Positions 8,368-16,207 of a stretch of DNA of 64,000 nt are shown piece by piece. Both the position numbers and the translations under genes were made by a program. The stretch spans positions 43,629-107,628 of the forward strand of contig PVXE01000007.1 of NCBI GenBank assembly GCA_014444615.1. The letters run 5' to 3'. The notes beneath the pieces were generated by a model. That model did no database searches. It was not told the DNA's origin and saw only the letters and a program-made list of their open reading frames with translations. Every line of letters begins with the position of its first letter. Positions within the stretch are counted from its first letter, which is position 1. Source of the stretch: Tagaea sp. CACIAM 22H2 (GTDB taxonomy: Bacteria > Pseudomonadota > Alphaproteobacteria > CACIAM-22H2).

Positions 8368-8940
8368 GTGGAAGCCTTTCTCGTTTCGACCAGCGCCGTT
8401 GCCCTCGCCGAAATCGGCGATAAGACGCAGCTGCTCGCTTTTCTGCTCGCCGCACGGTTCAAGAAGCCTTGGCCGATCGTCGCCGGCATCGTCGCCGCGA
8501 CCGTGCTCAACCACGCCATCGCGGGTGCGGTGGGGGCGTGGATCGCCGAAGCTTTGGGCGGCGACATCCTGCGCTGGGTGCTGGGGCTTTCGTTCATCGC
8601 GATGGCGGTGTGGACGCTGATCCCCGACAGCATCGAAGAAGAGGAAACGAAGATCGCGCGCCAGATCGGCGTGTTCGGCACGACCTTCGTGACGTTCTTC
8701 ATCGCCGAGATCGGCGACAAGACGCAGATCGCGACCGTGGCGCTCGCGGCGCATTACGCGCAGGCGGTCGCGGTGGTCGCGGGCACGACGCTGGGCATGT
8801 TGATCGCCGACGTGCCGGCCGTGTTCCTGGCCGACAAATTCGCCGCGAAGATCCCGACGAAATTCGTGCATCGCGTCGCGGCAGCGCTGTTCTTGGCGCT
8901 TGGCCTTGCTACGCTGTTGTCGGATTTCGAGCTGTTCTAA
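8368..8940 (+). CDS. UPF0016/GDT1 family manganese exporter (MneA-type)
   Basis: The 190-residue membrane protein has six predicted helices in two homologous halves. Each half carries the family motif EIGDKTQ (residues 15-21 and 114-120), which forms the cation path in the GDT1/TMEM165/MneA family. Family members export Mn2+ (or exchange Ca2+/Mn2+). I place the start at the GTG at 8368, nine bases after GGGAG. The longer open frame from 8254 would begin inside the riboswitch and add a non-family N-terminus. Expression is expected to rise with Mn2+ via the riboswitch. Its stop overlaps the stop of the convergent hydrolase gene. Confidence 0.9.
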   Translation: MEAFLVSTSAVALAEIGDKTQLLAFLLAARFKKPWPIVAGIVAATVLNHAIAGAVGAWIAEALGGDILRWVLGLSFIAMAVWTLIPDSIEEEETKIARQIGVFGTTFVTFFIAEIGDKTQIATVALAAHYAQAVAVVAGTTLGMLIADVPAVFLADKFAAKIPTKFVHRVAAALFLALGLATLLSDFELF

Positions 8941-9707
8941 ACGCGCGTCAAAAATGCGTGGAAGCGTTCGTCGAAGGCGGCGGGCGCTTCCACCATCGGC
9001 GAATGGCCGCATGAATCGAGGATCAACAGCTCGCTGTCCTTGATCCCGCGCTGGAGCGTTTGGGCGTGATCGACCGTGCGGCCGCCGTCCAGGCGTCCGT
9101 GCACGATCAGCGCAGGGCACGCGATCTCGTTTAGGCGATCCTCGAGATCGGTTTCGATCAGGCTGCGCTGGACATCGATAATCGCTTGGCCGGGCGCCAA
9201 TACGGCGGCTTCGACGTAACGCTCGAAGAAATCGCGCGGCGTGGTCGCGAACCAATGTTCGCTGGTCTTGCGGATCTGCTCGGGATTTACGCCGTCGCGC
9301 TCCATCTCCGCCAGCAGCCCACGCGCCAGACCGTGCCCGCGCACCGAAGCGCCCGTACCGATCAGCACGAGCCCACCGATTTTGTCGGGTGCGGCGAGGG
9401 CAGCAAGCTGACAGACCACGCCGCCCATCGAATGCCCGACGAGCACGGGCTTCTCCAGACCCAGCGCGGCGGCGAAATTCACGACGCGCTTTGCGAAGCT
9501 ATGGACCGAGTAGCCGTCCGGCGGCGCATCCGACCAAACGAAGTTGTTGATCGCGTAGCCCGTGTGCGTTGCGGGCAGGCGCGCCATCGTCTCGCGCCAC
9601 AGCACCGACGACGAGCCGAAGCCGCCATGAACGAAAATCACAGGACGCGATCCCACGCCTGTCTTCTCGTAGACGACGTTCCGCCCGTCGATGGCGACGG
9701 ACAGCAT
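8937..9707 (-). CDS. Alpha/beta hydrolase
   Basis: The 256-residue protein has the alpha/beta-hydrolase fold: oxyanion-side motif VHGGFGSS, nucleophile elbow GHSMGG, a likely acid Asp in HGRLDGGR, and a catalytic His in SCGHSPM near the C-terminus. It is the last gene of the operon that starts at 13749. Its ATG overlaps the preceding cyclic amidohydrolase stop by one base (TGATG). Context suggests it hydrolyses an ester or amide intermediate of the same pathway (inference); the substrate is not determinable. Its stop overlaps that of the convergent Mn-exporter gene. Confidence 0.85.
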   Translation of the reverse strand: MLSVAIDGRNVVYEKTGVGSRPVIFVHGGFGSSSVLWRETMARLPATHTGYAINNFVWSDAPPDGYSVHSFAKRVVNFAAALGLEKPVLVGHSMGGVVCQLAALAAPDKIGGLVLIGTGASVRGHGLARGLLAEMERDGVNPEQIRKTSEHWFATTPRDFFERYVEAAVLAPGQAIIDVQRSLIETDLEDRLNEIACPALIVHGRLDGGRTVDHAQTLQRGIKDSELLILDSCGHSPMVEAPAAFDERFHAFLTRV

Positions 9708-11140
9708 CACTGCGCCGCCAGCGGCGGGCGCACGATCGCCGCCGTCGTTTGGTCGAGATTGCGCGGTTTGGCCGGCGGCATTTCCTGGATCGCGTGCACG
9801 GATTGACCCCAACCCTTCGTATTCTCGATCAGCTTTCGGTCGCGCACCACGAAACGCCCGCGCACCAGCGTGTGCACCGGCACGCCGCGCACCGCGCGGC
9901 CGTTCCATGGCGTGATCTTGGCGCGCGATTGCAGATCGGCGTCGCAGATCATCGACGAGCGGCGCAAATCGACCAGCACGATATCGGCGTCGGCACCCGC
10001 ACGCAGAATGCCCTTCCGGGGAAACAGGCCCCAGGCGCGCGCCGGGTTGTAGGACGTCCAGCGCACATAATCGCTGATCGACATGCACCCCGCGTTCACC
10101 TCGGTCAGCATCAGCGACATTTGCGTTTCCACGCCGGGGAAGCCGCAATCGCAATCCCAAATCGCGGGGCGCGTCTTCTCCTCGGGCACGTGCGGCGCAT
10201 GGTCGGTCGCGATCATGTCGATCGTGCCGTCCTTCAACGCATCCCAGATCGGGCCTTGATTGCGCGCCTCGCGCACCGGCGGGTTGACGCGGATGCGCCC
10301 GCCCAGGCGGCCGTAATCCTCGGCGCCTAGCAGCAGATATTGCGGGCAGGTCTCGCCGGTCACATCCACGCCGCGCGCCTTGGCTTCGCGCAAGGGTTTG
10401 AGTTCATCGGCCGAGGAGATGTGCAGCACATGGATGCGTGCCCCCGTCCATTCGGCGAGGATCGACGCACGGCTGACCGCTTCGATCGCGACGACGGCGG
10501 GGCGGGCGGCCAGATGCGCCAAGGGATCGTTGCGGCCTGCGGCTTGGAGATGCTTCTGCCGGCGCGCCATGATCGATGCGGTTTCGGCATGCAGCGAAAT
10601 GCGCTTGCCGTGGCGCGCCACGATCTCGAACCCTTCTAGCATCGCGCCGGTCGACGGGGCGGGCAGATTGCCGAACGTGTTGCCCATGAAGCATTTGAAG
10701 CCGATCACGCCGCCCGCGATCAGTTCTTCCAGATTGGCGAGATTTTCCTCGCCCAGCAGACCGTAGAGCCCGTAATCGACATGCGCCTTGGCGGCGGCGA
10801 GCGCGTGCTTCTGCTTGAGTTCGGCCTTGCCCGCCGTCGGCGGATTGACGTTTGGCATTTCGAACACAGTCGTCACACCGCCCATCGCGGCGGCGGCCGT
10901 GCCGGTCTGCCAGTCTTCCTTATGCGTATAGCCGGGCTCGCGGAAATGGACATGCGCGTCGATGGCGCCGGGCAGGATATGCATGCCGGTCGCATCGAGC
11001 GTTTCCTTGGCTTGCGGCATCGCCGCATCGTCACCGATGGCGAAGATCTTGCCGTCCTTGATGGCGAGGCTGCCTTCGCGCACGCCGTCCGGATAGACGA
11101 GCGTGCCGTTGCGCAAGACGATATCGGCGGTGACGGTCAT
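9707..11140 (-). CDS. Cyclic amidohydrolase (dihydroorotase/allantoinase/hydantoinase-like)
   Basis: The 477-residue metal-dependent amidohydrolase opens cyclic amide rings. Metal-site features are visible: HVHFREPG (His63, His65), Lys149 in GFKCFMG (the usual carbamylated bridging lysine), SLHAE near 200, LHIS, and ATDHAPH with the catalytic Asp. The REPG and GFKCFMG motifs place it between dihydroorotases and allantoinases rather than with true dihydropyrimidinases. The ATG at 11140 follows GAGGAAA at good spacing; the frame is open upstream but would run into the SDR gene. Together with an isochorismatase-fold hydrolase this suggests breakdown of a ureide, hydantoin or imide. Confidence 0.82.
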   Translation of the reverse strand: MTVTADIVLRNGTLVYPDGVREGSLAIKDGKIFAIGDDAAMPQAKETLDATGMHILPGAIDAHVHFREPGYTHKEDWQTGTAAAAMGGVTTVFEMPNVNPPTAGKAELKQKHALAAAKAHVDYGLYGLLGEENLANLEELIAGGVIGFKCFMGNTFGNLPAPSTGAMLEGFEIVARHGKRISLHAETASIMARRQKHLQAAGRNDPLAHLAARPAVVAIEAVSRASILAEWTGARIHVLHISSADELKPLREAKARGVDVTGETCPQYLLLGAEDYGRLGGRIRVNPPVREARNQGPIWDALKDGTIDMIATDHAPHVPEEKTRPAIWDCDCGFPGVETQMSLMLTEVNAGCMSISDYVRWTSYNPARAWGLFPRKGILRAGADADIVLVDLRRSSMICDADLQSRAKITPWNGRAVRGVPVHTLVRGRFVVRDRKLIENTKGWGQSVHAIQEMPPAKPRNLDQTTAAIVRPPLAAQ

Positions 11141-11159
11141 TGTCGTTTCCTCGTTCGTT

Positions 11160-11951
11160 TTAGAGCGCGGCCCAGCCGCCATCGACCGGCAGATCGACGC
11201 CGGTGATCTGGCGCGACGCATCGCTCGCCATGAACAGGCAGGCATTGGCGACGTCGGCGTCGATCGTTACGCGGCGCAGCGCGTAATCGGCGGCGTGGCG
11301 TTGCGCGGCTTCTTCCGGCGTGATGTTCAGGCGCCGCGCCATTTCCGCGCAGACCTTCTCGCGGAAGCGCGGCCCGTCGACCATGCCGGGGGCGACGTTG
11401 TTGACGTTGATGTTGTAGGGCCCCAGTTCCAGCGCGAAGCTTTTGGTGATGCCGCGCAAGCCCCATTTGGAGGCCGAATAGGCAAGACGCCCGGCGCGCC
11501 CGCGCATGCCGAACGTGCCGCCCACGTTAACGATCTTGCCGTAGCGCTGCTTGATCATCGACGGCGCCACGGCATGGATCGTGTGGAAGCAGCCATTCAT
11601 GTTGAGGGTGACGATCTCGTCGAACTCCTCGGCCGTCGTCTCGGCGCCCGTCTTGCCGATGGGGCCCGAGCCGCCCGCGACATTCACCAGCACGTCGATC
11701 CGCCCGAAGGTCGCAAGGCAAGCACCGACCGCGCGTTCGACGGCCGCCGAATCGGTCAGGTCGCAGGCTTCGACCTGGACCTTGCGGCCCGCTGCGCGCG
11801 CGGCGGCGGCGACGGGTTCGATGGCCGCGACGTCGCGGCCGAGAAGGGCGAGATCGCACCCCTCGGCCGCGAACGCGGCGGTGATGGCGGCCCCCATCCC
11901 TTTGGCGGGACCGGTAATGAGAACGATCTTGCCGTTGAGTTGGAGGTCCAT
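11160..11951 (-). CDS. Short-chain dehydrogenase/reductase with altered active site
   Basis: This Rossmann-fold SDR of about 263 residues has cofactor motif TGPAKGMG at residues 13-20 and YSASK (Tyr158, Lys162). The usual catalytic Ser, 13 residues before the Tyr, is Gly145, with a Thr next to it. It therefore may be an atypical or weak dehydrogenase. The start could be the ATG at 11951 or an upstream GTG at 11960 that overlaps the preceding stop (GTGA); I list the ATG, which has GTGAG just upstream. It lies mid-operon between the binding protein and the cyclic amidohydrolase. Confidence 0.83.
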   Translation of the reverse strand: MDLQLNGKIVLITGPAKGMGAAITAAFAAEGCDLALLGRDVAAIEPVAAAARAAGRKVQVEACDLTDSAAVERAVGACLATFGRIDVLVNVAGGSGPIGKTGAETTAEEFDEIVTLNMNGCFHTIHAVAPSMIKQRYGKIVNVGGTFGMRGRAGRLAYSASKWGLRGITKSFALELGPYNINVNNVAPGMVDGPRFREKVCAEMARRLNITPEEAAQRHAADYALRRVTIDADVANACLFMASDASRQITGVDLPVDGGWAAL

Positions 11952-11956
11952 CTGGC

Positions 11957-12982
11957 TCACTTCATCGACGAAGGACGTTCGGCGCGCGGCGGCAGGAAGG
12001 AACGGTTGAAGACCTGTTCCACCGCCGGCTTGGATTTGAGGTCGAAGGCCATCGCCAGAATGTCGATCGACGCTTTGAGGCGCGCGTCGTCCACATCACC
12101 CAGGCCGATCCGTGCGATCTCGGGATGGTTCATTTCGTCGAGGATCGTGGCGTCGAAACGCTCGCGTTCGATCTTCAAATCGATCAGCTGATCGCGCTTG
12201 GCGACGGCGGCGACCGCGGCCGTCGGGTCCTTCAGCGCGTCGACGACGCCCTGGTTGATCGCCTTCAGAAGCCCGCGCACCGCCTGCGGATTTTCCTTGG
12301 CCAGCTTCTGCGACACCATGATGACGTTCGAGTAGAGATCCATCCCGAAATCGCCGAACTTGATGAAGCGCAGTTCCTTGTCGGCATCGATGCCGATCAG
12401 CTTGGCCGAGAAGCGGATCGTGTTGACGAAACCGAAGGCGCCATCGAACTGGCCTTGCATCAGCAATTGTTCGCGCAGATTCGGCTGGATGTTGGTGAGC
12501 TTGACGCCCGCGCAGTCGATCTTCGCCAGCGTGCAGAAGGCGGGGAACAGCTTGAGCGCGCCGTCATTGGCGGGGCCGCCCAGCGTCTTGCCTTCCAAAT
12601 CCTTCGCCGTCTTGATCGGCGAGCCCGATTTGACCGCGATGGTGAAGGGCGGCTGGTTGAACATCGCATAGACGGCGATGGGCGCCACGTCGGGCTTTTG
12701 GGTCGCGAAGTCGATCAGCGCATTCATGTCGCCGAAGCCGACATCGTAGGCGCCCGACGCGATCAGCGAGATCGGTGCGCCCGATCCGGTGCCCGGGTCC
12801 ATCGTCACCTCCAGGCCTTCGCGCGCGAAATAGCCGCGATCCTGCGCCAGAAAGAAATAGCCCTGCGGGCCTTGATACTTCCAGTTCAGCACCATTTTGA
12901 GCTTGGTCTGCGCGTCGGCCGGGGCCGATAGCGCCGCACCGGCCATCGCGAGGATCGCGGCGGCGAGATAACGCAATTTCAT
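11957..12982 (-). CDS. NMT1/THI5-like ABC transporter substrate-binding protein
   Basis: The 341-residue secreted protein has a Sec signal peptide (residues 1-24, ending APADAQ). The mature domain begins KLKMVLNWKYQGPQGYFFLAQDRGYF, the NMT1/THI5-like fold used for pyrimidines, nitrate, sulfonates and riboflavin precursors. Its ATG overlaps the isochorismatase stop (ATGA) and its stop reaches the SDR start, so it is fully embedded in the amidase operon. No cognate permease or ATPase gene lies in this operon or nearby. It either uses a transporter encoded elsewhere or acts in sensing. The ligand is probably the operon's substrate (inference). Confidence 0.85.
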   Translation of the reverse strand: MKLRYLAAAILAMAGAALSAPADAQTKLKMVLNWKYQGPQGYFFLAQDRGYFAREGLEVTMDPGTGSGAPISLIASGAYDVGFGDMNALIDFATQKPDVAPIAVYAMFNQPPFTIAVKSGSPIKTAKDLEGKTLGGPANDGALKLFPAFCTLAKIDCAGVKLTNIQPNLREQLLMQGQFDGAFGFVNTIRFSAKLIGIDADKELRFIKFGDFGMDLYSNVIMVSQKLAKENPQAVRGLLKAINQGVVDALKDPTAAVAAVAKRDQLIDLKIERERFDATILDEMNHPEIARIGLGDVDDARLKASIDILAMAFDLKSKPAVEQVFNRSFLPPRAERPSSMK

Positions 12983-13749
12983 GCGGACTCTCCTGTTTGG
13001 GGTTTCTTGTCGATATCGGACGTGAAGGCGCGCGCGATCGCGGGATTGCCGGCAACCGCGCCGTAAAGCAGGCGCACGAGGAAGGGGATCGCGTCGGCAA
13101 CGTATTGCGGCGAGGTGGTCGCGCAGGCGTCCAGCGCCAGCACGACGTCGTAGCCGAGATAGGTCGCGTCGCTGAGTGTGGCGAACACGCAGCGATCGGT
13201 GTTGATGCCGGCGAAGACCAGCGTGGTGATCTGCCGGCGGCGCAAAATCGAATCGAGCTCGTTGTCCCAGAAACCCGAAAGCCGGTGCTTGTGGACCAGG
13301 ATGTCGCCTTGCTCGATCGGCAACTCGGCGATATTCGCGGCGCCCCAATCGTCGGCGACAAGCGTGCGGCCCTTGCCCGAAATCGCAGGATCGCCATAGG
13401 TCGGGCGCTGACCGAAGTTGCGCGCGCGTTCCAGCGCGAAGGCGGGCAGATTGGCGGCGTCGGGGCGCACGCCCCAATTCACCCAGAAGACCGGCACGCC
13501 GCCGCTGCGTGCGGCGGCGGTCAGCGCTTTCACCGGGCCGATCGCGCGGCGCACCGGCGTGGGATCGATGCCGGAAGCGGCGAACCAGCCTTCGTCGTGC
13601 AAAAAGTCGTTCTGCATATCGACGACCAGCAAGGCGGTGCGCGCGAGGTCGATTTCGACTTGTTGCGGATCGGCATCAATCAATACGCGGCGCGGGGCGG
13701 GAACCGCCCGCACGAAGCTCACGAAGTTGCGCCTTTGCTCGCTTTCCAT
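12979..13749 (-). CDS. Isochorismatase-family cysteine hydrolase (RutB/biuret-hydrolase-like)
   Basis: The 256-residue enzyme has the family Asp-Lys-Cys triad: Asp44 in VVDMQNDF, Lys154 in LVHKHRLSGF and Cys187 in GINTDRCVFAT. The sequence around the Lys and Cys resembles ureidoacrylate amidohydrolase (RutB), biuret hydrolase and N-carbamoylsarcosine amidase, enzymes that hydrolyse carbamoyl or amide groups and release ammonia. It is the first gene of the minus-strand operon, 134 bases from the divergent LysR gene. Catalysis is well supported; the exact substrate is not. Confidence 0.87.
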   Translation of the reverse strand: MESEQRRNFVSFVRAVPAPRRVLIDADPQQVEIDLARTALLVVDMQNDFLHDEGWFAASGIDPTPVRRAIGPVKALTAAARSGGVPVFWVNWGVRPDAANLPAFALERARNFGQRPTYGDPAISGKGRTLVADDWGAANIAELPIEQGDILVHKHRLSGFWDNELDSILRRRQITTLVFAGINTDRCVFATLSDATYLGYDVVLALDACATTSPQYVADAIPFLVRLLYGAVAGNPAIARAFTSDIDKKPQTGESA

Positions 13750-13791
13750 GGGGAAAACCTAGGCGCGGTTATTGCTTCCAAAAACTGTCGC

Positions 13792-13814
13792 TTTCGAAGG
13801 AAAGCGGTTCGAAA
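13792..13814. promoter_or_regulatory. Candidate LysR-type operator between isochorismatase operon and lysR gene
   Basis: Two TTCGAA hexamers (13793-13798 and 13808-13813) lie 15 bases apart in the 134-base divergent intergenic region. Together they form an extended dyad (TTTCGAA ... TTCGAAA). LysR-type regulators usually bind such T-N11-A-containing dyads in the shared promoter between themselves and their target operon. The assignment rests on position and symmetry only. Confidence 0.45.
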
Positions 13815-13883
13815 AAGTACACGCCCCTTCGGCGCTGCCCGGCGTTTGGGCGTCATGACCCGCCGGAAGCGAAGGCCTGCCCA

Positions 13884-14789
13884 ATGAAGTATCAGCGGAT
13901 ATTGTCCTATTTCGATGCCGTGGCGCGGACCGGCTCGTTCCGCAAGGCCGCCGAGCGCGCCAATATCACGGGCTCGGCGCTGGTCCGGCGCATCCAGGAT
14001 CTGGAACAGGAATTGGGCGCGCCGTTGTTCGAGCGGCGCGCGCGCGGCGTGGGGCTGACGACGGCGGGGGAGATGTTCCTCGCTTATGCCCGCGCGCAAA
14101 ATGCCGAGGCGCAGCGTTTGGCTTCGCAGATCGAAGATATGCGCGGCGTGCGGCGCGGGGCGGTGCGCATTTCCTGCAGCCAAGCGGCGGCCCCGCATTT
14201 GCTGCCCCAGGCGATCGCGCGCTTTACCGAGAAGCATCCGAAAATCTCGTTCCATGTCGAGGTGCTGGACCGCGAGGCGGCGGTCGCTGCCTTGGCGGAT
14301 TATCGGGTGGATCTGGTGCTGGTCTATCGCCCGGCCCCGGCGGCGGGCGTGTTGCACGTGCTGAAGCGCCTGCCGCAGAAGCTGGTGGCGCTGCTGCCCG
14401 AACGCCACGCGCTGGCGGGCAAAGGGCCGTTGCGGTTGCGCGATTGCGTTCGTTACCCCATGGCGCTGCCCGAGCGGCCGCTGGGGGCCCGCGTGTTGCT
14501 GGAGGAATTCGCGGGACGGTCGGGGATACGGATCGCACCCGCCGTGGAATCGAATTCGTTCGAAATGTTGCGCGGCTGCGTGCGCTATACCGGTGTGATC
14601 TCGTTCCAGATCGAGGCGGGCGTGGTCAAGACGCGCGCCAAGGCGACGGACGGGATCGTCGCGCGCCCGATCGACGAGCGCGACGCGCCCCCCGCCGATC
14701 TGATCCTGGGGCAGTTGCGCGGGCGCAATCTGCCGGTCGCGGCGGCGTCCTTCGCCGAGATGTTCGCCGAACAGCTCGGGACGTTCTAA
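13884..14789 (+). CDS. LysR-family transcriptional regulator
   Basis: The 301-residue protein has an N-terminal winged HTH (residues 1-60: FDAVARTGSFRKAAERANITGSALVRRIQDLEQELGAPLF, the LysR signature) and a C-terminal periplasmic-binding-like effector domain. It is transcribed divergently from the isochorismatase/amidohydrolase operon, the normal arrangement for a LysR activator of a catabolic operon. DUF3830 follows 33 bases downstream on the same strand. The effector is unknown, plausibly the operon's substrate or an intermediate. Confidence 0.9.
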   Translation: MKYQRILSYFDAVARTGSFRKAAERANITGSALVRRIQDLEQELGAPLFERRARGVGLTTAGEMFLAYARAQNAEAQRLASQIEDMRGVRRGAVRISCSQAAAPHLLPQAIARFTEKHPKISFHVEVLDREAAVAALADYRVDLVLVYRPAPAAGVLHVLKRLPQKLVALLPERHALAGKGPLRLRDCVRYPMALPERPLGARVLLEEFAGRSGIRIAPAVESNSFEMLRGCVRYTGVISFQIEAGVVKTRAKATDGIVARPIDERDAPPADLILGQLRGRNLPVAAASFAEMFAEQLGTF

Positions 14790-14822
14790 GATGATCGCTC
14801 AAGAAATAAAGAGAGGCAGCGT

Positions 14823-15233
14823 ATGGAGAAGTTGAAGATCACCGCCGGCGGTTTCGTCTTCGGCGCCAAATTCGAGGATGCGGCGCCCAAGACGGTCGCG
14901 AAATTCCGCACGCTGCTGCCCTATCGCCAGAAACTGATCCATGTGCGCTGGAGCGGCGAAGGTTGCTGGATCCCGCTGGGCGATTTCGATTTCGGTCTCG
15001 GCTACGAGAACCACACGAGCTATCCGGCGCCGGGGCAATTCCTGCTCTATCCGGGCGGGATCAGCGAAACCGAGATCATCGTCGCTTATGGCGGCGTGCA
15101 ATTCGCCAGCAAGATGGGCCAGCTCGCCGGTAATCACTTCATGACGATCACCGACGGGATCGAAAATCTTGCGATCCTAGGTAAAAAAGTGCTGTGGGAA
15201 GGTGCGCAACCCATCGCGATCGAAGCGGCGTAG
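14823..15233 (+). CDS. DUF3830 family protein (cyclophilin-like fold)
   Basis: The 136-residue protein resembles DUF3830, small cyclophilin-like-fold proteins often encoded with amidases and transporters in nitrogen-compound operons. Visible family features are an N-terminal FEDAAPKTVAKFRTLLPY, reminiscent of cyclophilins, and the central SGEGCWIPLGD and YPAPGQFLLYPGG stretches. A ribosome site AGAGGC precedes the ATG. Function is not established for the family. Its place 33 bases after the LysR gene links it to the amidohydrolase cluster. Confidence 0.75.
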   Translation: MEKLKITAGGFVFGAKFEDAAPKTVAKFRTLLPYRQKLIHVRWSGEGCWIPLGDFDFGLGYENHTSYPAPGQFLLYPGGISETEIIVAYGGVQFASKMGQLAGNHFMTITDGIENLAILGKKVLWEGAQPIAIEAA

Positions 15234-15236
15234 GCG

Positions 15237-15265
15237 AAAAGGGGCGGGCCGGACGCGCCCGCCCC
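15237..15265 (-). terminator. Intrinsic terminator of the GNAT-like/HTH gene pair
   Basis: A 9-base-pair GC-rich stem, GGGGCGGGC (15241-15249) with GCCCGCCCC (15257-15265), is followed on the minus strand by TTTT (complement of 15237-15240). It lies just past the stop of the minus-strand gene ending at 15274 and just after the convergent DUF3830 stop. It may also stop plus-strand transcription, though the plus side lacks a T-run. Confidence 0.7.
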
Positions 15266-15273
15266 CTTCCGAT

Positions 15274-16131
15274 TCAGGCGACCATGCCGGGCTCGGCCGC
15301 TTCGAAGGCGAAGCTCGACGCCGGCGGGACGGGCGACGTCAAAGCCGGCAACGCGCGCAGCGATGCCGGCAACAGCCCGCGCGACTGTTCGCGCAGGAAC
15401 CCCTTCAACGGCGTTTCCGCTTCGCAGAAGCCGGGCATCGCCGCCGCGGCGATAAGTTCGCGGCGCGACATGCTGGCCAGCAGGAATTCGTTCTGGTCGC
15501 GCCACACGCCCAATTCGCAGCGCGTGAAGCCGTACCAATCGAAACCGTGCAGACGGAAGGTCGAGCCTTCGACGATCGCCGCGACCGCTTTGATCTGCCA
15601 ATGCGTGGCGACGTAGAACAGCGCCGCGCGCGCCAGCGCCTTGTAGACCTTCGTGTCCTTCGAAACGTTGATGCCGCCGCCAAACCAGCCGAGATGCGAC
15701 GATTCAAGTTCGTAGGCCGCGGGTGCGGACACCGCGCAGGTGCGCCCTTCGCCCGCCATCGCATGCGCTTGATCGCCGTACCAGAAGGAAAGATCGCTCA
15801 TCATCTCGGCGAGGGAGCGTTCGAGCCACACGCGGCGCATGCCGATCGTGGCGACCGGGCCTTCGTCCGCGCGCGACGCGGTGAACACGATGACGTCGGC
15901 TTCGGCGGGATCGTGGAAGCGGCTGTCCTGTGCGGGCGGCATGCGCACTTTCGCGCGCTTGTCGTCGGGCAGCGATTCCCAGAAGCGGCGCACGTCGTCG
16001 AGCCGGTGGCTCACGTCGATGTCGTAGGCATGCGCTTCGAACCACGCGCCGAGCTGCATCCAGCGCGTGAAGGCGATCTTGGGATCGAGAACCGATTTGT
16101 CGGGACGTTGGAACGCATCTAGAAATTTCAT
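15274..16131 (-). CDS. Unrecognised protein, possible GNAT-fold acyltransferase
   Basis: I do not recognise this 285-residue protein by name. Residues about 85-100 (GPVATIGMRRVWLE) and 145-205 (SSHLGWFGGGINVSKDTKVYK, then a long helix, then RLHGFDWYGF) follow the strand-helix-strand order of GNAT acyltransferases, including a pyrophosphate-loop-like step and a terminal 'GF' segment. This is pattern inference only. It lies 76 bases downstream of the HTH-containing gene (16208-17257) on the same strand and ends at an intrinsic terminator, so the two form a unit. The N-terminal 60 residues are rich in aromatic and charged residues; no signal peptide or membrane segment is seen. Confidence 0.6.
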   Translation of the reverse strand: MKFLDAFQRPDKSVLDPKIAFTRWMQLGAWFEAHAYDIDVSHRLDDVRRFWESLPDDKRAKVRMPPAQDSRFHDPAEADVIVFTASRADEGPVATIGMRRVWLERSLAEMMSDLSFWYGDQAHAMAGEGRTCAVSAPAAYELESSHLGWFGGGINVSKDTKVYKALARAALFYVATHWQIKAVAAIVEGSTFRLHGFDWYGFTRCELGVWRDQNEFLLASMSRRELIAAAAMPGFCEAETPLKGFLREQSRGLLPASLRALPALTSPVPPASSFAFEAAEPGMVA

Positions 16132-16207
16132 GGCTTGTACCTCCGGGAACGAAAGGGGAGGCAGCCATTGAACACGATTCCGGCGACAACCGGAGGTGTC
16201 TCGCGCG

